From assembly GCA_004557385.1 (NCBI GenBank), contig SFEA01000016.1:1-41800 (forward strand): a DNA stretch of 41,800 nucleotides. The letters are read 5' to 3'. The notes beneath the pieces were generated by a model. That model saw only the letters and a list, made by a program, of their open reading frames with translations, was not told the origin of the DNA and ran no database searches. The position numbers were made by a program, and so were the translations under genes. The stretch is from Bacteroidales bacterium. GTDB taxonomy: Bacteria; Bacteroidota; Bacteroidia; Bacteroidales; Muribaculaceae. Each line of letters opens with the position of its first letter. The stretch's first letter is position 1. Positions 25,231 to 33,187 of this stretch are shown piece after piece.

Positions 25231-25341
25231 ATGAAAAAACTTTTTGTGATGGCGTTGTATAATAAGAAAGATGTGTGTATTCTTGCAGAGAAATGTGTAA
25301 TATACAAACCTTTATTTTTTAATAAACTAAAAATCTCATGA
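25231..25341 (+). CDS. Possible 36-codon leader ORF
   Basis: An ATG at 25231 opens a 36-residue frame beginning MKKLFVMALYNKKDV and ending TGA at 25339-25341, overlapping the ATG of the next gene in the arrangement ATGA. Such overlap usually signals translational coupling. The peptide has no known motif, and the overlap may be chance in AT-rich DNA. Confidence 0.2.
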   Translation: MKKLFVMALYNKKDVCILAEKCVIYKPLFFNKLKIS

Positions 25342-25616
25342 GAAAGATTGTATTTCTGATTTGTGTTGCTTTGGGCTTGGCATGTGTTCAAGCCAAGGCA
25401 AGCAAAATCGCCCTGAGCGCCGACCGCACCGAGGTCACGCCCGACGGCGAGGTGCTGGCATTTGTGTCGCTGAGCGTGTGCGACGCCGCCGGGCGAGTGG
25501 TGCCTCGCAGCAATCAGTTCGTGAAGTTCTCGGTGGAGGGCGCAACAGGCAAGATTGTGGTTCGTGCCGAAAGCGATGGCTTGAAATCAGCCAGCATCGA
25601 GCTGCAGAGCAAATAA
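25338..25616 (+). CDS. Small secreted Ig-like protein, probable GH2 C-terminal remnant
   Basis: A 92-residue protein with signal peptide 'MRKIVFLICVALGLACVQA'. The mature part 'KIALSADRTEVTPDGEVLAF', 'VSLSVCDAAGRVVPRSNQFV', 'KFSVEG' and 'SDGLKSASIELQSK' reads like the C-terminal Ig-like domain of Bacteroidota GH2 beta-galactosidases. In those enzymes a loop of about 30-40 residues normally lies between 'FSVEGAG' and the final 'SEGLKSA' strand; here it is missing. The catalytic body of some 700 residues that should precede it is also absent. This looks like a deletion derivative that kept an intact export signal and an open frame. It could be a pseudogene in formation or a functional carbohydrate-binding miniprotein. 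A strong terminator follows. Confidence 0.65.
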   Translation: MRKIVFLICVALGLACVQAKASKIALSADRTEVTPDGEVLAFVSLSVCDAAGRVVPRSNQFVKFSVEGATGKIVVRAESDGLKSASIELQSK

Positions 25617-25638
25617 TCGCAGAAATGATAAAAGCCAA

Positions 25639-25672
25639 AGAGGGGGCTGCGTTTTTACACGCAGCCCCCTCT
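25639..25672. terminator. Bidirectional terminator between convergent genes
   Basis: Perfect 14-bp arms AGAGGGGGCTGCGT and ACGCAGCCCCCTCT enclose a 6-nt loop. It lies between the convergent small secreted gene (ends 25616) and the S9 peptidase (ends 25698). A T-rich tract follows on the minus strand. Confidence 0.85.
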
Positions 25673-25697
25673 CTTAATATCTTTCGATTACCGAATG

Positions 25698-28151
25698 TTA
25701 GCGCTTGGGGATGTCGACCGAGGTTTCGGCTTTGCCTTTGAGGTGGCGGCTGAAGAAGTCGACCATTCGCCAATAGAAGTATTCGTCCATATCGCCGAAT
25801 CCGTGGCGCTGTTGCGGCAGATAGAGCATCTCGAACCGCTTGCCGGCGCGGATGAGCGCATCAACCACGCGTGTGGTGTTGGCAGGATGCACGTTATTGT
25901 CGATTTCGCCGTGAACCAGCATGAGGTTGCCTTTGAGGTTGCGTGCAATCTCGGGATTGGTGGAGATGTGATAAACGAATGTGGTGTCGCCTTCGTCGGT
26001 GATTTTCTCCTTCACGCCGTGGTGCGTTTCGCTCCACCAGCGGTTGTAGATGTTGTTGTCGTGGTTTCCGGCGCACGACACGGCAGCCTTGAAGAAGTCG
26101 GGGTACATGCACATTGCAGCAGTGCTCATGAATCCGCCGCCCGAGTGGCCGTGGATGCCCACGCGGTTGATGTCGATGAACTTATATCGGTTGGCGAGTT
26201 GCTCGATGGCGTATTTGTGGTCGGCGAGCGGGTAGTCGCGCAGGTTGCCGTAGCCAAAGTTGTGATACCACTTCGAGCGGTTGGGGTGACCGCCGCGTTG
26301 TCCCACGGTGATTACCACGAACCCGGCTTGTGCAAGGCGGTCGGTGCGCACGGTCATGCGTGTGAACGGGTAGTAGACAGCTTCGACTTGCGGACCGGGA
26401 TAAACATAGTCGATAATCGGGTACACCTTGGTGGTGTCCATGTCGAATGGCTTGAACATCACGCCGTAGAGGTCGGTGACGCCGTCGGCAGCCTTCACCT
26501 TGAATGGCTCGGGGAACTTATAGCCGTTGGCAAGCAGTTGCGAGAAGTCGCTTTCCTCGAGGGTCATGAGTCGACGGCCGGTGGTGTCGAACAAGGCAGT
26601 GCAAGGTATGGAGTTGACGCGCGAATAGTTGTCGACAACAAATCGCTTTGCATCATCCACTTGCACATCGTGGAAGTAGTCGCCCGGGGTGACGTTGCGC
26701 AAGCCGGTGCCGTCGAAGCTAACGCGATAGAGGTGTTCGTAGTAGGGGTTTTCGTTAGGCTCCATGCCGCAGGCGGTGAAATAGATGGTGCGGGTGGCGT
26801 CGTCAACGTCAACCACTTTCTCCACGTGCCAAGGACCCTTGGTGATTCGGTTCTTCAGGTTGCCGGCGTTGTCGTATAGGTAGAGGTGAGCCCAGCCGTC
26901 GCGTTCGCTCCAGTGAATGAGGTTGCGGCCGCCGTTTGCGGTGTATAGTCCGTGCAGTTCCTGATAGGTGTTCATGCGCTCCTCGATGATTGGTACAATG
27001 GTGTCGGCGCCCACGGTGTATGAGCAGATGTCGATTCGCTTGAGGTCGCGGCTCGAGCGGCTAAGATAGAAGCGAGAGTTGTCGCCAAGCCATACGGCGG
27101 CAACGTCGTCTTTTTCTTTGTCCTTTTGCTTGATGGGAGCGTATTCGAGCGAGTGGGTTTGATTCTTGAAGCGAGCGGTATTGATTTCCTTGCGCGAATT
27201 GTTTGTCATGTCGAAGATGTAGAGGTGCTCGATAGGAGCCTCTTTTTCGCCGGGCATCTGATATTTGTAGGTTTCGAGCGTAGGTCGCGGCGACGCCATT
27301 GCGTTAATCACCCACAGCTCTTTCACTTGTCGGCTGTCGTCGATGCAGGTTACAAAGTGTCGCGAGTCGGGCGACCACATTCCCCACACGCCGCGACGCT
27401 TGCCGTTGCACAGGGTGTCGGTGTTGAGGGTGCTGTATGGTATGCCGTAGCCAAAATCCTTCACGCCGTCGGTGGTGAGCTGAATTTCAACTATGGTGCT
27501 GTCCTTTTCGTCTTTCTTGGCTTTGAGGTAATCGTCGTAGCTCATGCGGTAGAGGTTGAGGTCCTTGGCATAAACCACGGTTTTTTTGTCGGGCGACACG
27601 CTTGCCCAGTCCACTTGTTGGTCTTCGTCCTCTTTGTCCTTGAGGTGAGTTAGGCGCTGGGTGTTGAAGTCCCATTCGAAGAAGAATATTTTTTTGCCTG
27701 TTTTAGGCTTCTTCTTGGGTTCTTTGTTTTCTTCGCCTTCTTTCTTTTTAGGCTGTTCGTAGTCTTGCGACGATTTCACTTGAAAAGTGAATGTGTGACC
27801 GTCGTCCTTGGCCTTGAGTTTTTCGATAGGCAGGTGACGTGCTTCGAAAGGGTCTTTCACTATGGTGGTGAGTTGCGAAGCCAGTTCGTCGCGGTCCCAC
27901 AGCGGAGTCTTTTGGCGAGTGACAGGGTTCACCACATACCAGAAATCGCCGTCGCTGGTTTTATATTGATACCAAAACATGCTTCCGTTTTCCATCCAGT
28001 GAGGTGTTAGGCGAGTGGAAAACAGCATGGTATTGAGTTTTGAGCGGGTGAATTTTTCGGCTTGCACATAGCCGGGCAGCCGCTTCTGACCATTGGCAGC
28101 CGCAACGCATGCAATCAAAGCGAGTGCGAGTGTAAGATGCTTGATGTTCAT
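25698..28151 (-). CDS. Secreted S9-family peptidase (DPP-IV-like)
   Basis: An 817-residue periplasmic serine peptidase. The start at 28151 gives signal peptide 'MNIKHLTLALALIACVAAANG'; the 40 extra residues of the longer frame cross the promoter box. An N-terminal beta-propeller (about 50-560) precedes the alpha/beta-hydrolase domain. The triad is Ser670 in 'GIHGHSGGGF', Asp751 in 'GEIDNNVH' and His783 in 'QQRHGF', with spacing (81 and 32) close to DPP-IV. I do not see the 'WVYEEE'-type double-glutamate motif that anchors the free N-terminus in true DPP-IV, so the cleavage rule may differ. A lysine/glutamate-rich insertion ('KKKEGEENKEPKKKPKTGKK') sits near residue 135. Gene ends face-to-face with 25616, sharing a terminator. 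Confidence 0.9.
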   Translation of the reverse strand: MNIKHLTLALALIACVAAANGQKRLPGYVQAEKFTRSKLNTMLFSTRLTPHWMENGSMFWYQYKTSDGDFWYVVNPVTRQKTPLWDRDELASQLTTIVKDPFEARHLPIEKLKAKDDGHTFTFQVKSSQDYEQPKKKEGEENKEPKKKPKTGKKIFFFEWDFNTQRLTHLKDKEDEDQQVDWASVSPDKKTVVYAKDLNLYRMSYDDYLKAKKDEKDSTIVEIQLTTDGVKDFGYGIPYSTLNTDTLCNGKRRGVWGMWSPDSRHFVTCIDDSRQVKELWVINAMASPRPTLETYKYQMPGEKEAPIEHLYIFDMTNNSRKEINTARFKNQTHSLEYAPIKQKDKEKDDVAAVWLGDNSRFYLSRSSRDLKRIDICSYTVGADTIVPIIEERMNTYQELHGLYTANGGRNLIHWSERDGWAHLYLYDNAGNLKNRITKGPWHVEKVVDVDDATRTIYFTACGMEPNENPYYEHLYRVSFDGTGLRNVTPGDYFHDVQVDDAKRFVVDNYSRVNSIPCTALFDTTGRRLMTLEESDFSQLLANGYKFPEPFKVKAADGVTDLYGVMFKPFDMDTTKVYPIIDYVYPGPQVEAVYYPFTRMTVRTDRLAQAGFVVITVGQRGGHPNRSKWYHNFGYGNLRDYPLADHKYAIEQLANRYKFIDINRVGIHGHSGGGFMSTAAMCMYPDFFKAAVSCAGNHDNNIYNRWWSETHHGVKEKITDEGDTTFVYHISTNPEIARNLKGNLMLVHGEIDNNVHPANTTRVVDALIRAGKRFEMLYLPQQRHGFGDMDEYFYWRMVDFFSRHLKGKAETSVDIPKR

Positions 28152-28206
28152 TTTGGTATGTTGCAGAATTAATAGTTTTGTATGATTAGATTTATAACTG
28201 TGATGA

Positions 28207-28214
28207 CAAAGGTA
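28207..28214 (-). promoter_or_regulatory. -7 box of the S9 peptidase gene
   Basis: Minus-strand TACCTTTG matches TAnnTTTG, 55 bp upstream of the start codon. Confidence 0.5.
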
Positions 28215-28276
28215 ACAAATTTTTAGGTTAAAGCGAAGAAAGCATAACAAATTGTTTAGATTTGGTGCCAATTAGC

Positions 28277-28333
28277 AAGAAAAATAAAATAATACGCCCC
28301 GCATCGGGACTTTTGGCGTCGAAATGCGGGGCG
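28277..28333 (-). terminator. Rho-independent terminator of the rubrerythrin gene
   Basis: CGCCCCGCAT (28295-28304) and ATGCGGGGCG (28324-28333) are perfect 10-bp arms. On the minus strand they are followed by TATTATTTTATTTTTCTT. It lies 23 bp after the rubrerythrin stop codon. Confidence 0.85.
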
Positions 28334-28356
28334 CGGGTGTAGTGATATCTGAAAAA

Positions 28357-28899
28357 TTAATAGTTTTCAGGCTTTATTTGGAAGTAAGCTTGAGAGTGAG
28401 CGCATACAGGGCAAACTTCAGGAGCTTGCTTGCCAATGTGGATGTGTCCGCAGTTGGTGCATTGCCATACGCAGTCGCCGTCGCGTGAGAACACCAATTT
28501 TTCTTTCACGTTGCCGAGCAGCTTGCGATAGCGTTCTTCGTGCTCTTTTTCGATGGCGGCAACGCCTTCAAAAGCGGCAGCAATTTCGTCGAAGCCTTCT
28601 TCGCGGGCTTCCTTAGCCATAGTGGCATACATGTCGGTCCACTCGTAGTTTTCGCCTTCGGCAGCGTCGAGCAGGTTTTCCTCGGTTGAAGGCACTGCGC
28701 CGCCATGAAGCAGCTTGAACCACATCTTGGCGTGTTCCTTTTCGTTATTGGCAGTTTCTTCGAAGATGGCTGCTATTTGCACATAGCCGTCTTTCTTGGC
28801 TTTCGATGCATAGTAAGAATATTTGTTGCGGGCTTGCGATTCGCCGGCAAATGCAATCTGCAAATTAGCTTCGGTTTTTGTTCCTTTAAGTTCTTTCAT
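28357..28899 (-). CDS. rbr: Rubrerythrin
   Basis: A 180-residue cytosolic non-heme iron peroxidase that reduces hydrogen peroxide in anaerobes. The N-terminal four-helix ferritin-like domain carries the diiron ligands in 'FAGESQARNKYSYY', 'FEETANNEKEHAKMW' and 'FEGVAAIEKEHEERYRKLL'. The C-terminal rubredoxin-like domain has two CxxC pairs, 'CTNCGHIHIG' and 'CPVCAHSQAYF', for the FeCys4 centre. Length and domain order are classical. It is monocistronic, with its own promoter box (28992-28999) and terminator. It indicates an anaerobic, oxygen-exposed gut lifestyle. Confidence 0.97.
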   Translation of the reverse strand: MKELKGTKTEANLQIAFAGESQARNKYSYYASKAKKDGYVQIAAIFEETANNEKEHAKMWFKLLHGGAVPSTEENLLDAAEGENYEWTDMYATMAKEAREEGFDEIAAAFEGVAAIEKEHEERYRKLLGNVKEKLVFSRDGDCVWQCTNCGHIHIGKQAPEVCPVCAHSQAYFQIKPENY

Positions 28900-28991
28900 G
28901 TTGAAAAATTCTGTGTTATTAGTTAAGTTAATGTTGTTAATCTCAAAAAATGATGTTGAATCGGTGCGTTTGGCGTGCCGATGTTACACTG

Positions 28992-28999
28992 CAAATGTA
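28992..28999 (-). promoter_or_regulatory. -7 box of the rubrerythrin gene
   Basis: Minus-strand TACATTTG matches TAnnTTTG, 92 bp before the start. A T-rich run lies about 13-19 bp upstream of it. The leader holds an imperfect hairpin with ATCGG/CCGAT ends. Confidence 0.5.
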
Positions 29000-29069
29000 G
29001 CAAATAATTTCGAAAAAATCAATGCTGTTTTTGAAGTGTTGTGCATAATTAACATCCTTACATAGCCGC

Positions 29070-31895
29070 TTAGCTGTTGCTGATGGGCAGTTTCACCGAG
29101 TCGCGTATGTGGAGGTCGGTTTGCGGGAATGGGATTTCGATGTTGTTGTCGTTGAGCACGTTGTAGATAGCTTCGTTGGCTTCGCTGATGAATCCCGCTT
29201 TCTCTTCTACGAGCACCCACACCACCACCACGAGGTCGACGCTCGAGTCGCCAAATCCCGAGAAAGCCACGCTCACCGCAGTGCCTTTTTTCACCAGGTT
29301 GGGTTGCTTTTCGCGTCGGGCTTCGATGACTTGGGTGATGCGGTTGATGAGCAGTTCGCGCACTTGCTGCACGTTGGTGCCATAAGCCACGCCGATTGGT
29401 ATCTTCACCATTTCGTATTTGTGGTTACGGGTGAGGTTCTTGAAGTTTTTGCTGAACAGCTGCGAGTTGAGGAAGGCAATCACGCAACCGTCGCGGGTGA
29501 CAATCTGAGTGCTCTGATAGGTGATTGATTCCACTTTTCCGGCAATGCCGTCGCACTCGATGTAGTCGCCAATGCGTATGCGTCCGGTCATGAGCGAAAG
29601 GCCGTAGAAGAAGTTTTCGAGGAGGTCCTTCATGGCGAAACCCATACCGGTAGCCAGACCGGTGGTGATGATGGTGATTCCGCTTTTGGGCACATTGAGC
29701 ATGTAAAGAACCATTATGAAATAGGAGCCCCACACCAGCAGTGTGATGATGTTGTTGGCAAGGGTGATGTTGGTGTTAGGCAACGCCACTTCATCGTCCT
29801 GATGACCGCGTTCGCGCAGGCGTTTCTTCTCTTGTGCTACAATGAGCTCGTTCTGCTTGTTTTTCACTTCGCGATAGATGGCGTGTGCGGCATAGTTGAT
29901 GTATTTAAAGAGGAAGAATAGTGAAATCACGATGCACAACTTGGATATTGACAGGCGTATGAACGACGACGAGATGAAGTCGACGCTGAGGTATCGGAAG
30001 AAGAGGTCGGTCATGTCGAACATGTCGGCAGCCATGTAGATGCTTCCGAGCACCGACACCACGGCAAGGATTGGGATGAACGCTTGCATAATGAGGTCGA
30101 AGAGCCAGGTGTGGCTGATGTAGTCGCCCTTGAGCATCTTCTTTTTCATGTTGTCGCGAATGTTGTAGATGACGGTATTGAGTTTCTTCTCGCTTTCGGC
30201 AAGTTTGGCGTTGAGTTCGGCAAGCTGTTGCTCGTCGGTGGTGGCGTCGATTTGCTGCTTGAGCGAGTCGACGTTGGCGTGCAGCTTGTCGGTGGGCAGT
30301 TTGCCGTCGTTTTTCTCTTTATACACCTTTTGCACGCGGCGCAGCAGAGTGTTGGTCTCGTAGATTTTACAGAGGTCGTAGAGGAAAGTGATGGTTTGGA
30401 TGCAAGCCAGCTGGAAGGTCCACCAAATCATAATTTCCACGGCGAGGAGAGTGTAGCCAATAAGCGAGACGATGCAAGCCACCACCATGGCGATGAGCGA
30501 AATCACGGTGTACACCATGTCGCTGCCGGGTATTTCCACTTTGCGACGGCGTAGCGTGGATGCCTGCCAGATGGTGAATGCCACCAGGATGGGCGGGAAG
30601 ATGAGGTTCACGAGGTTGTTGGGGATGAACATCATGCGGAACATAATCACCACCAGAGCCATGATGAGGAATGGGGTGTACTGCTTAACGCCTTCCTTAA
30701 TTTGGGCGCCGGAGAGGCGGAACAGCAGCGACAGCAAGATGAAGATAATCAGCCAAGAGTATTCCATGAGCAGCCCGATTGCCATTATCAGGAAGTTGTT
30801 GGTGATGAAGTTTTGCACAATGCCCACCGAAATCATGAAAATGATGAATCCGCAAGCGAGCAGCAGCACCGGTTGTTTGCGGCGATAATCCTCGTTGTCG
30901 CGTATGCGTCGGGGCAGCAGCCAGCGTATAATCACTTGGCTGAGCACTGTCGACACCACCACATAGAACAAGATGAAAATCAGGGTTAGGGGCAGCACCA
31001 TGCCGCGCCATTGCGATTTTGCGTCGTGGTTGTGTCCCGGCTTCGATGCCGATGACTTTTGGTTGCCGAAGGCGGTGTATTTGTCGTCGATTTCGTTTTT
31101 AATCAAATACATCACGGTGGGGAGATTGAACATTATCTTCAGGTAGCTGTCGCCGCGGTTGCTGAAGATGTTGCGTCGCAGATATTCATATTTGCTTTGG
31201 GCGTAGGCGTTAAGCTTCTCCACCTTGCGGGTTACGCGCTCGTAGTGCTTGGTGTCTTTTTCAAGCTGGTTCATGAGTCGCGCCATGTTGTTTCGCAGCG
31301 CTTTGGCGTAAATCAGACACTCTTTGCGGGCTTGTTGCTCGTCGGCGTCGAGGGTGAAAGGCTCCTGTCCGTTGGCTTCGGCAAGGCTGTCGAGGCGCTG
31401 ATGTATCTGTGAAATGCGCAAGGTGTCGGCAGCCAAGTCCTTTTTGTTGCGATATTTGCGATGCTTGCGGTTGATTGCAGGCGGCAGCTTCTCGAGCGAG
31501 GTGATGAGGAGGTCGTAGCGGTCCACCTCGTTCTTCATGCGTAGCCTGATTTTTTCGTAAGGCACGTTGTTGTTCTGAATGTTGTTATAGATGTCGGTGG
31601 CTTGCTGGCATGCGTAAGCCATATCGAAGGTGAAGCCGTCGCGTTGAGAGTACAGGATGAGCGAAATCTGGTTGCACTTTTGCATGGTGAGCACCAGTTG
31701 GTCGTGCTGGTCCCTGGTGCGTTGCTCATACAGAGCCAACACGGCTTTCTGTTTCAGATAGCTTCGCTCGAGTTCGGCACGGAGCACGTTGAGTGTTTGT
31801 TCGAAGTTTTTTTCTTTGAGCACGGCGTGAGATGCCTGACAAAAGCACAATGCCAGCATCAGTGCGGCGGCAAAACGATGGAACATGGTTTTCAT
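29070..31895 (-). CDS. Large MscS-family mechanosensitive channel
   Basis: A 941-residue inner-membrane protein. The start at 31895 gives signal peptide 'MFHRFAAALMLALCFCQASHA' preceded by MKT. Residues 25-300 form a long, coiled-coil-rich periplasmic region ('RAELERSYLKQKAVLALYEQ'). A set of transmembrane helices follows (about 300-480), then a second helical/coiled part with 'LHANVDSLKQQIDATTDEQQ', further membrane segments, and near residue 730 the MscS pore and beta domain ('GLATGMGFAMKDLLENFFYG', 'GRIRIGDYIECDGIAGKVES', 'TQIVTRDGCVIAFLNSQLFS'). This size resembles MscK/MscM types rather than small MscS. It releases solutes on osmotic downshock. It lies 47 bp after the LD-carboxypeptidase gene and is likely co-transcribed with it. 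Confidence 0.9.
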   Translation of the reverse strand: MKTMFHRFAAALMLALCFCQASHAVLKEKNFEQTLNVLRAELERSYLKQKAVLALYEQRTRDQHDQLVLTMQKCNQISLILYSQRDGFTFDMAYACQQATDIYNNIQNNNVPYEKIRLRMKNEVDRYDLLITSLEKLPPAINRKHRKYRNKKDLAADTLRISQIHQRLDSLAEANGQEPFTLDADEQQARKECLIYAKALRNNMARLMNQLEKDTKHYERVTRKVEKLNAYAQSKYEYLRRNIFSNRGDSYLKIMFNLPTVMYLIKNEIDDKYTAFGNQKSSASKPGHNHDAKSQWRGMVLPLTLIFILFYVVVSTVLSQVIIRWLLPRRIRDNEDYRRKQPVLLLACGFIIFMISVGIVQNFITNNFLIMAIGLLMEYSWLIIFILLSLLFRLSGAQIKEGVKQYTPFLIMALVVIMFRMMFIPNNLVNLIFPPILVAFTIWQASTLRRRKVEIPGSDMVYTVISLIAMVVACIVSLIGYTLLAVEIMIWWTFQLACIQTITFLYDLCKIYETNTLLRRVQKVYKEKNDGKLPTDKLHANVDSLKQQIDATTDEQQLAELNAKLAESEKKLNTVIYNIRDNMKKKMLKGDYISHTWLFDLIMQAFIPILAVVSVLGSIYMAADMFDMTDLFFRYLSVDFISSSFIRLSISKLCIVISLFFLFKYINYAAHAIYREVKNKQNELIVAQEKKRLRERGHQDDEVALPNTNITLANNIITLLVWGSYFIMVLYMLNVPKSGITIITTGLATGMGFAMKDLLENFFYGLSLMTGRIRIGDYIECDGIAGKVESITYQSTQIVTRDGCVIAFLNSQLFSKNFKNLTRNHKYEMVKIPIGVAYGTNVQQVRELLINRITQVIEARREKQPNLVKKGTAVSVAFSGFGDSSVDLVVVVWVLVEEKAGFISEANEAIYNVLNDNNIEIPFPQTDLHIRDSVKLPISNS

Positions 31896-31942
31896 ATACT
31901 CGAAATATAAGTTTTTGTATTTGGGTTGTATCCTTTTTTTGA

Positions 31943-32959
31943 TTAGTTGCAAGAGGTGGAGGCTTGGGCGTCGTCGACAAACTGCAGGGTGGTGCCCGAC
32001 GAATCGACGGTGAGCCGCACCGTGGCGCCTTCAATCATGGGGAAGTTGCGGCGCGTGTGTCCGCAAGGGAATTGGAAGCTCACAGGAATGTTGTAGTCGC
32101 GCAGGATGCTACGGAACATATCCTCTACGGTGTCGAAGTCGAGTGTGGGCCTATATCCGCTGAAGTCGCCCAGAATCACGCCTTTCACCTGCTTCATCAC
32201 GCCCGAGGCAATGAGTTGATAGAACATGCGGTTGAGGTGCTCGAGGTTTTCGTCGACATCCTCGAGGAACAGAATCAGCGGCACCGAGTCGGTGGGGTGC
32301 AGGAGATCGAAAGGCGAGCCGCTAATCGAAGTGAGCAGCGAGAGGTTGCCGCCCACAAGGCGGCCTTCGGCTTTGCCGTGACGGTTGTAGATGTTAGGCG
32401 GCAGCTGATAGGTGGGCATTTTGCCAAAAAGGATGTCGCGCAGGTAGGCGTCGCATTCGTCGGCGCCTTGGCTGCGGTTGAGGTGCTCGAGCATGTGGGC
32501 ATGTATGCTCATCAAGCCCTGCCGGTTCATGCAGCCGTGCACGGCGGTGATGTCGCTATAGCCGATTATCCATTTGGGATTGTTGCGAAACAGGGCAGTG
32601 TCGGCGCGCAACAGTTCCTGTATTGAGCCGTATCCGCCGCGGCTGCACATTATGGCTTTGATGCTATCGGCGCTGAACGCCCATTCGAGGTCGGCGAGGC
32701 GTTGCTCGATGGTGCCGGCAAAATTGCCGTTGTGTTTGAACACATGTTTGCCGAACACGGGCACCAGCCCCCAGCTGCGCAGCACTTCGGCGCCGCCATA
32801 GGTCCACTTTTTGTCGGGGCTGCTTGCCAGTGAAATTATTGCCACACGGTCGCCGGGGCGCAGCGCCGCCGGACGCTTCATGGTTTGCGCCTGCGTTGCC
32901 AAGGCGGCGAGCAGCAACATGGCGAGCATGGTTGGTGATAAGATTTGCTTGATATTCAT
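31943..32959 (-). CDS. LD-carboxypeptidase (peptidase family S66)
   Basis: A 338-residue exported peptidase that removes the terminal D-Ala from murein tetrapeptides, as in peptidoglycan recycling. It begins with a signal peptide ('MLAMLLLAALATQAQ'), whereas E. coli LdcA is cytosolic; export is common in Bacteroidota relatives. Family marks are 'LRPGDRVAIISLAS', 'MCSRGGYGS' near 105, 'IGYSDITAVH' with the predicted nucleophile Ser near 135, 'GGNLSLL' with 'LFLEDVDE' (acidic member) and 'CGHTRRNFPM' with the catalytic His near 310. It has the best-formed promoter pair of this region and is followed by the MscS channel gene. Confidence 0.92.
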   Translation of the reverse strand: MNIKQILSPTMLAMLLLAALATQAQTMKRPAALRPGDRVAIISLASSPDKKWTYGGAEVLRSWGLVPVFGKHVFKHNGNFAGTIEQRLADLEWAFSADSIKAIMCSRGGYGSIQELLRADTALFRNNPKWIIGYSDITAVHGCMNRQGLMSIHAHMLEHLNRSQGADECDAYLRDILFGKMPTYQLPPNIYNRHGKAEGRLVGGNLSLLTSISGSPFDLLHPTDSVPLILFLEDVDENLEHLNRMFYQLIASGVMKQVKGVILGDFSGYRPTLDFDTVEDMFRSILRDYNIPVSFQFPCGHTRRNFPMIEGATVRLTVDSSGTTLQFVDDAQASTSCN

Positions 32960-33005
32960 AGTTCTTTAATAGCTTTGGTGCCGTATGGTTGAAAAACACC
33001 AAATG

Positions 33006-33038
33006 CAAAGTTACAAAAAGTTTGCCGACTAAAGCAAA
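33006..33038 (-). promoter_or_regulatory. Consensus promoter of the LD-carboxypeptidase operon
   Basis: On the minus strand TTTG (33035-33038) is followed after 21 bp by TAACTTTG (33006-33013), a near-ideal Bacteroidota -33/-7 pair. The start codon lies 47 bp downstream. Confidence 0.7.
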
Positions 33039-33096
33039 AAACAATCGGCACACAGCAGTGTTTTGCCCACAAAAACTCACTGCTGCCCGCCGGCGC

Positions 33097-33132
33097 AAAA
33101 AAGGCTGCGCCGAAAATTGCTTCGACGCAGCC
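33097..33132 (-). terminator. Terminator of the second susCD operon
   Basis: On the minus strand GGCTGCG (from 33132) pairs with CGCAGCC (to 33103) and is followed directly by TTTTTT. It lies 55 bp after the SusD stop codon and just upstream of the LD-carboxypeptidase promoter. Confidence 0.8.
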
Positions 33133-33187
33133 AAACATTATGTTTAACTATTTAGTGCGTAGGCTTCAAGCCTTATGCATTCTATAA

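Noticed and set aside
24816..25262. 62- and 67-codon plus-strand frames between the glycosyltransferase and GH2-tail genes
   Set aside because: No ribosome site, motif or plausible composition; both look like chance frames in AT-rich DNA.
28900..28985. Riboswitch in the rubrerythrin leader
   Set aside because: Only one short imperfect hairpin was seen; it matches no riboswitch class that I recognise.
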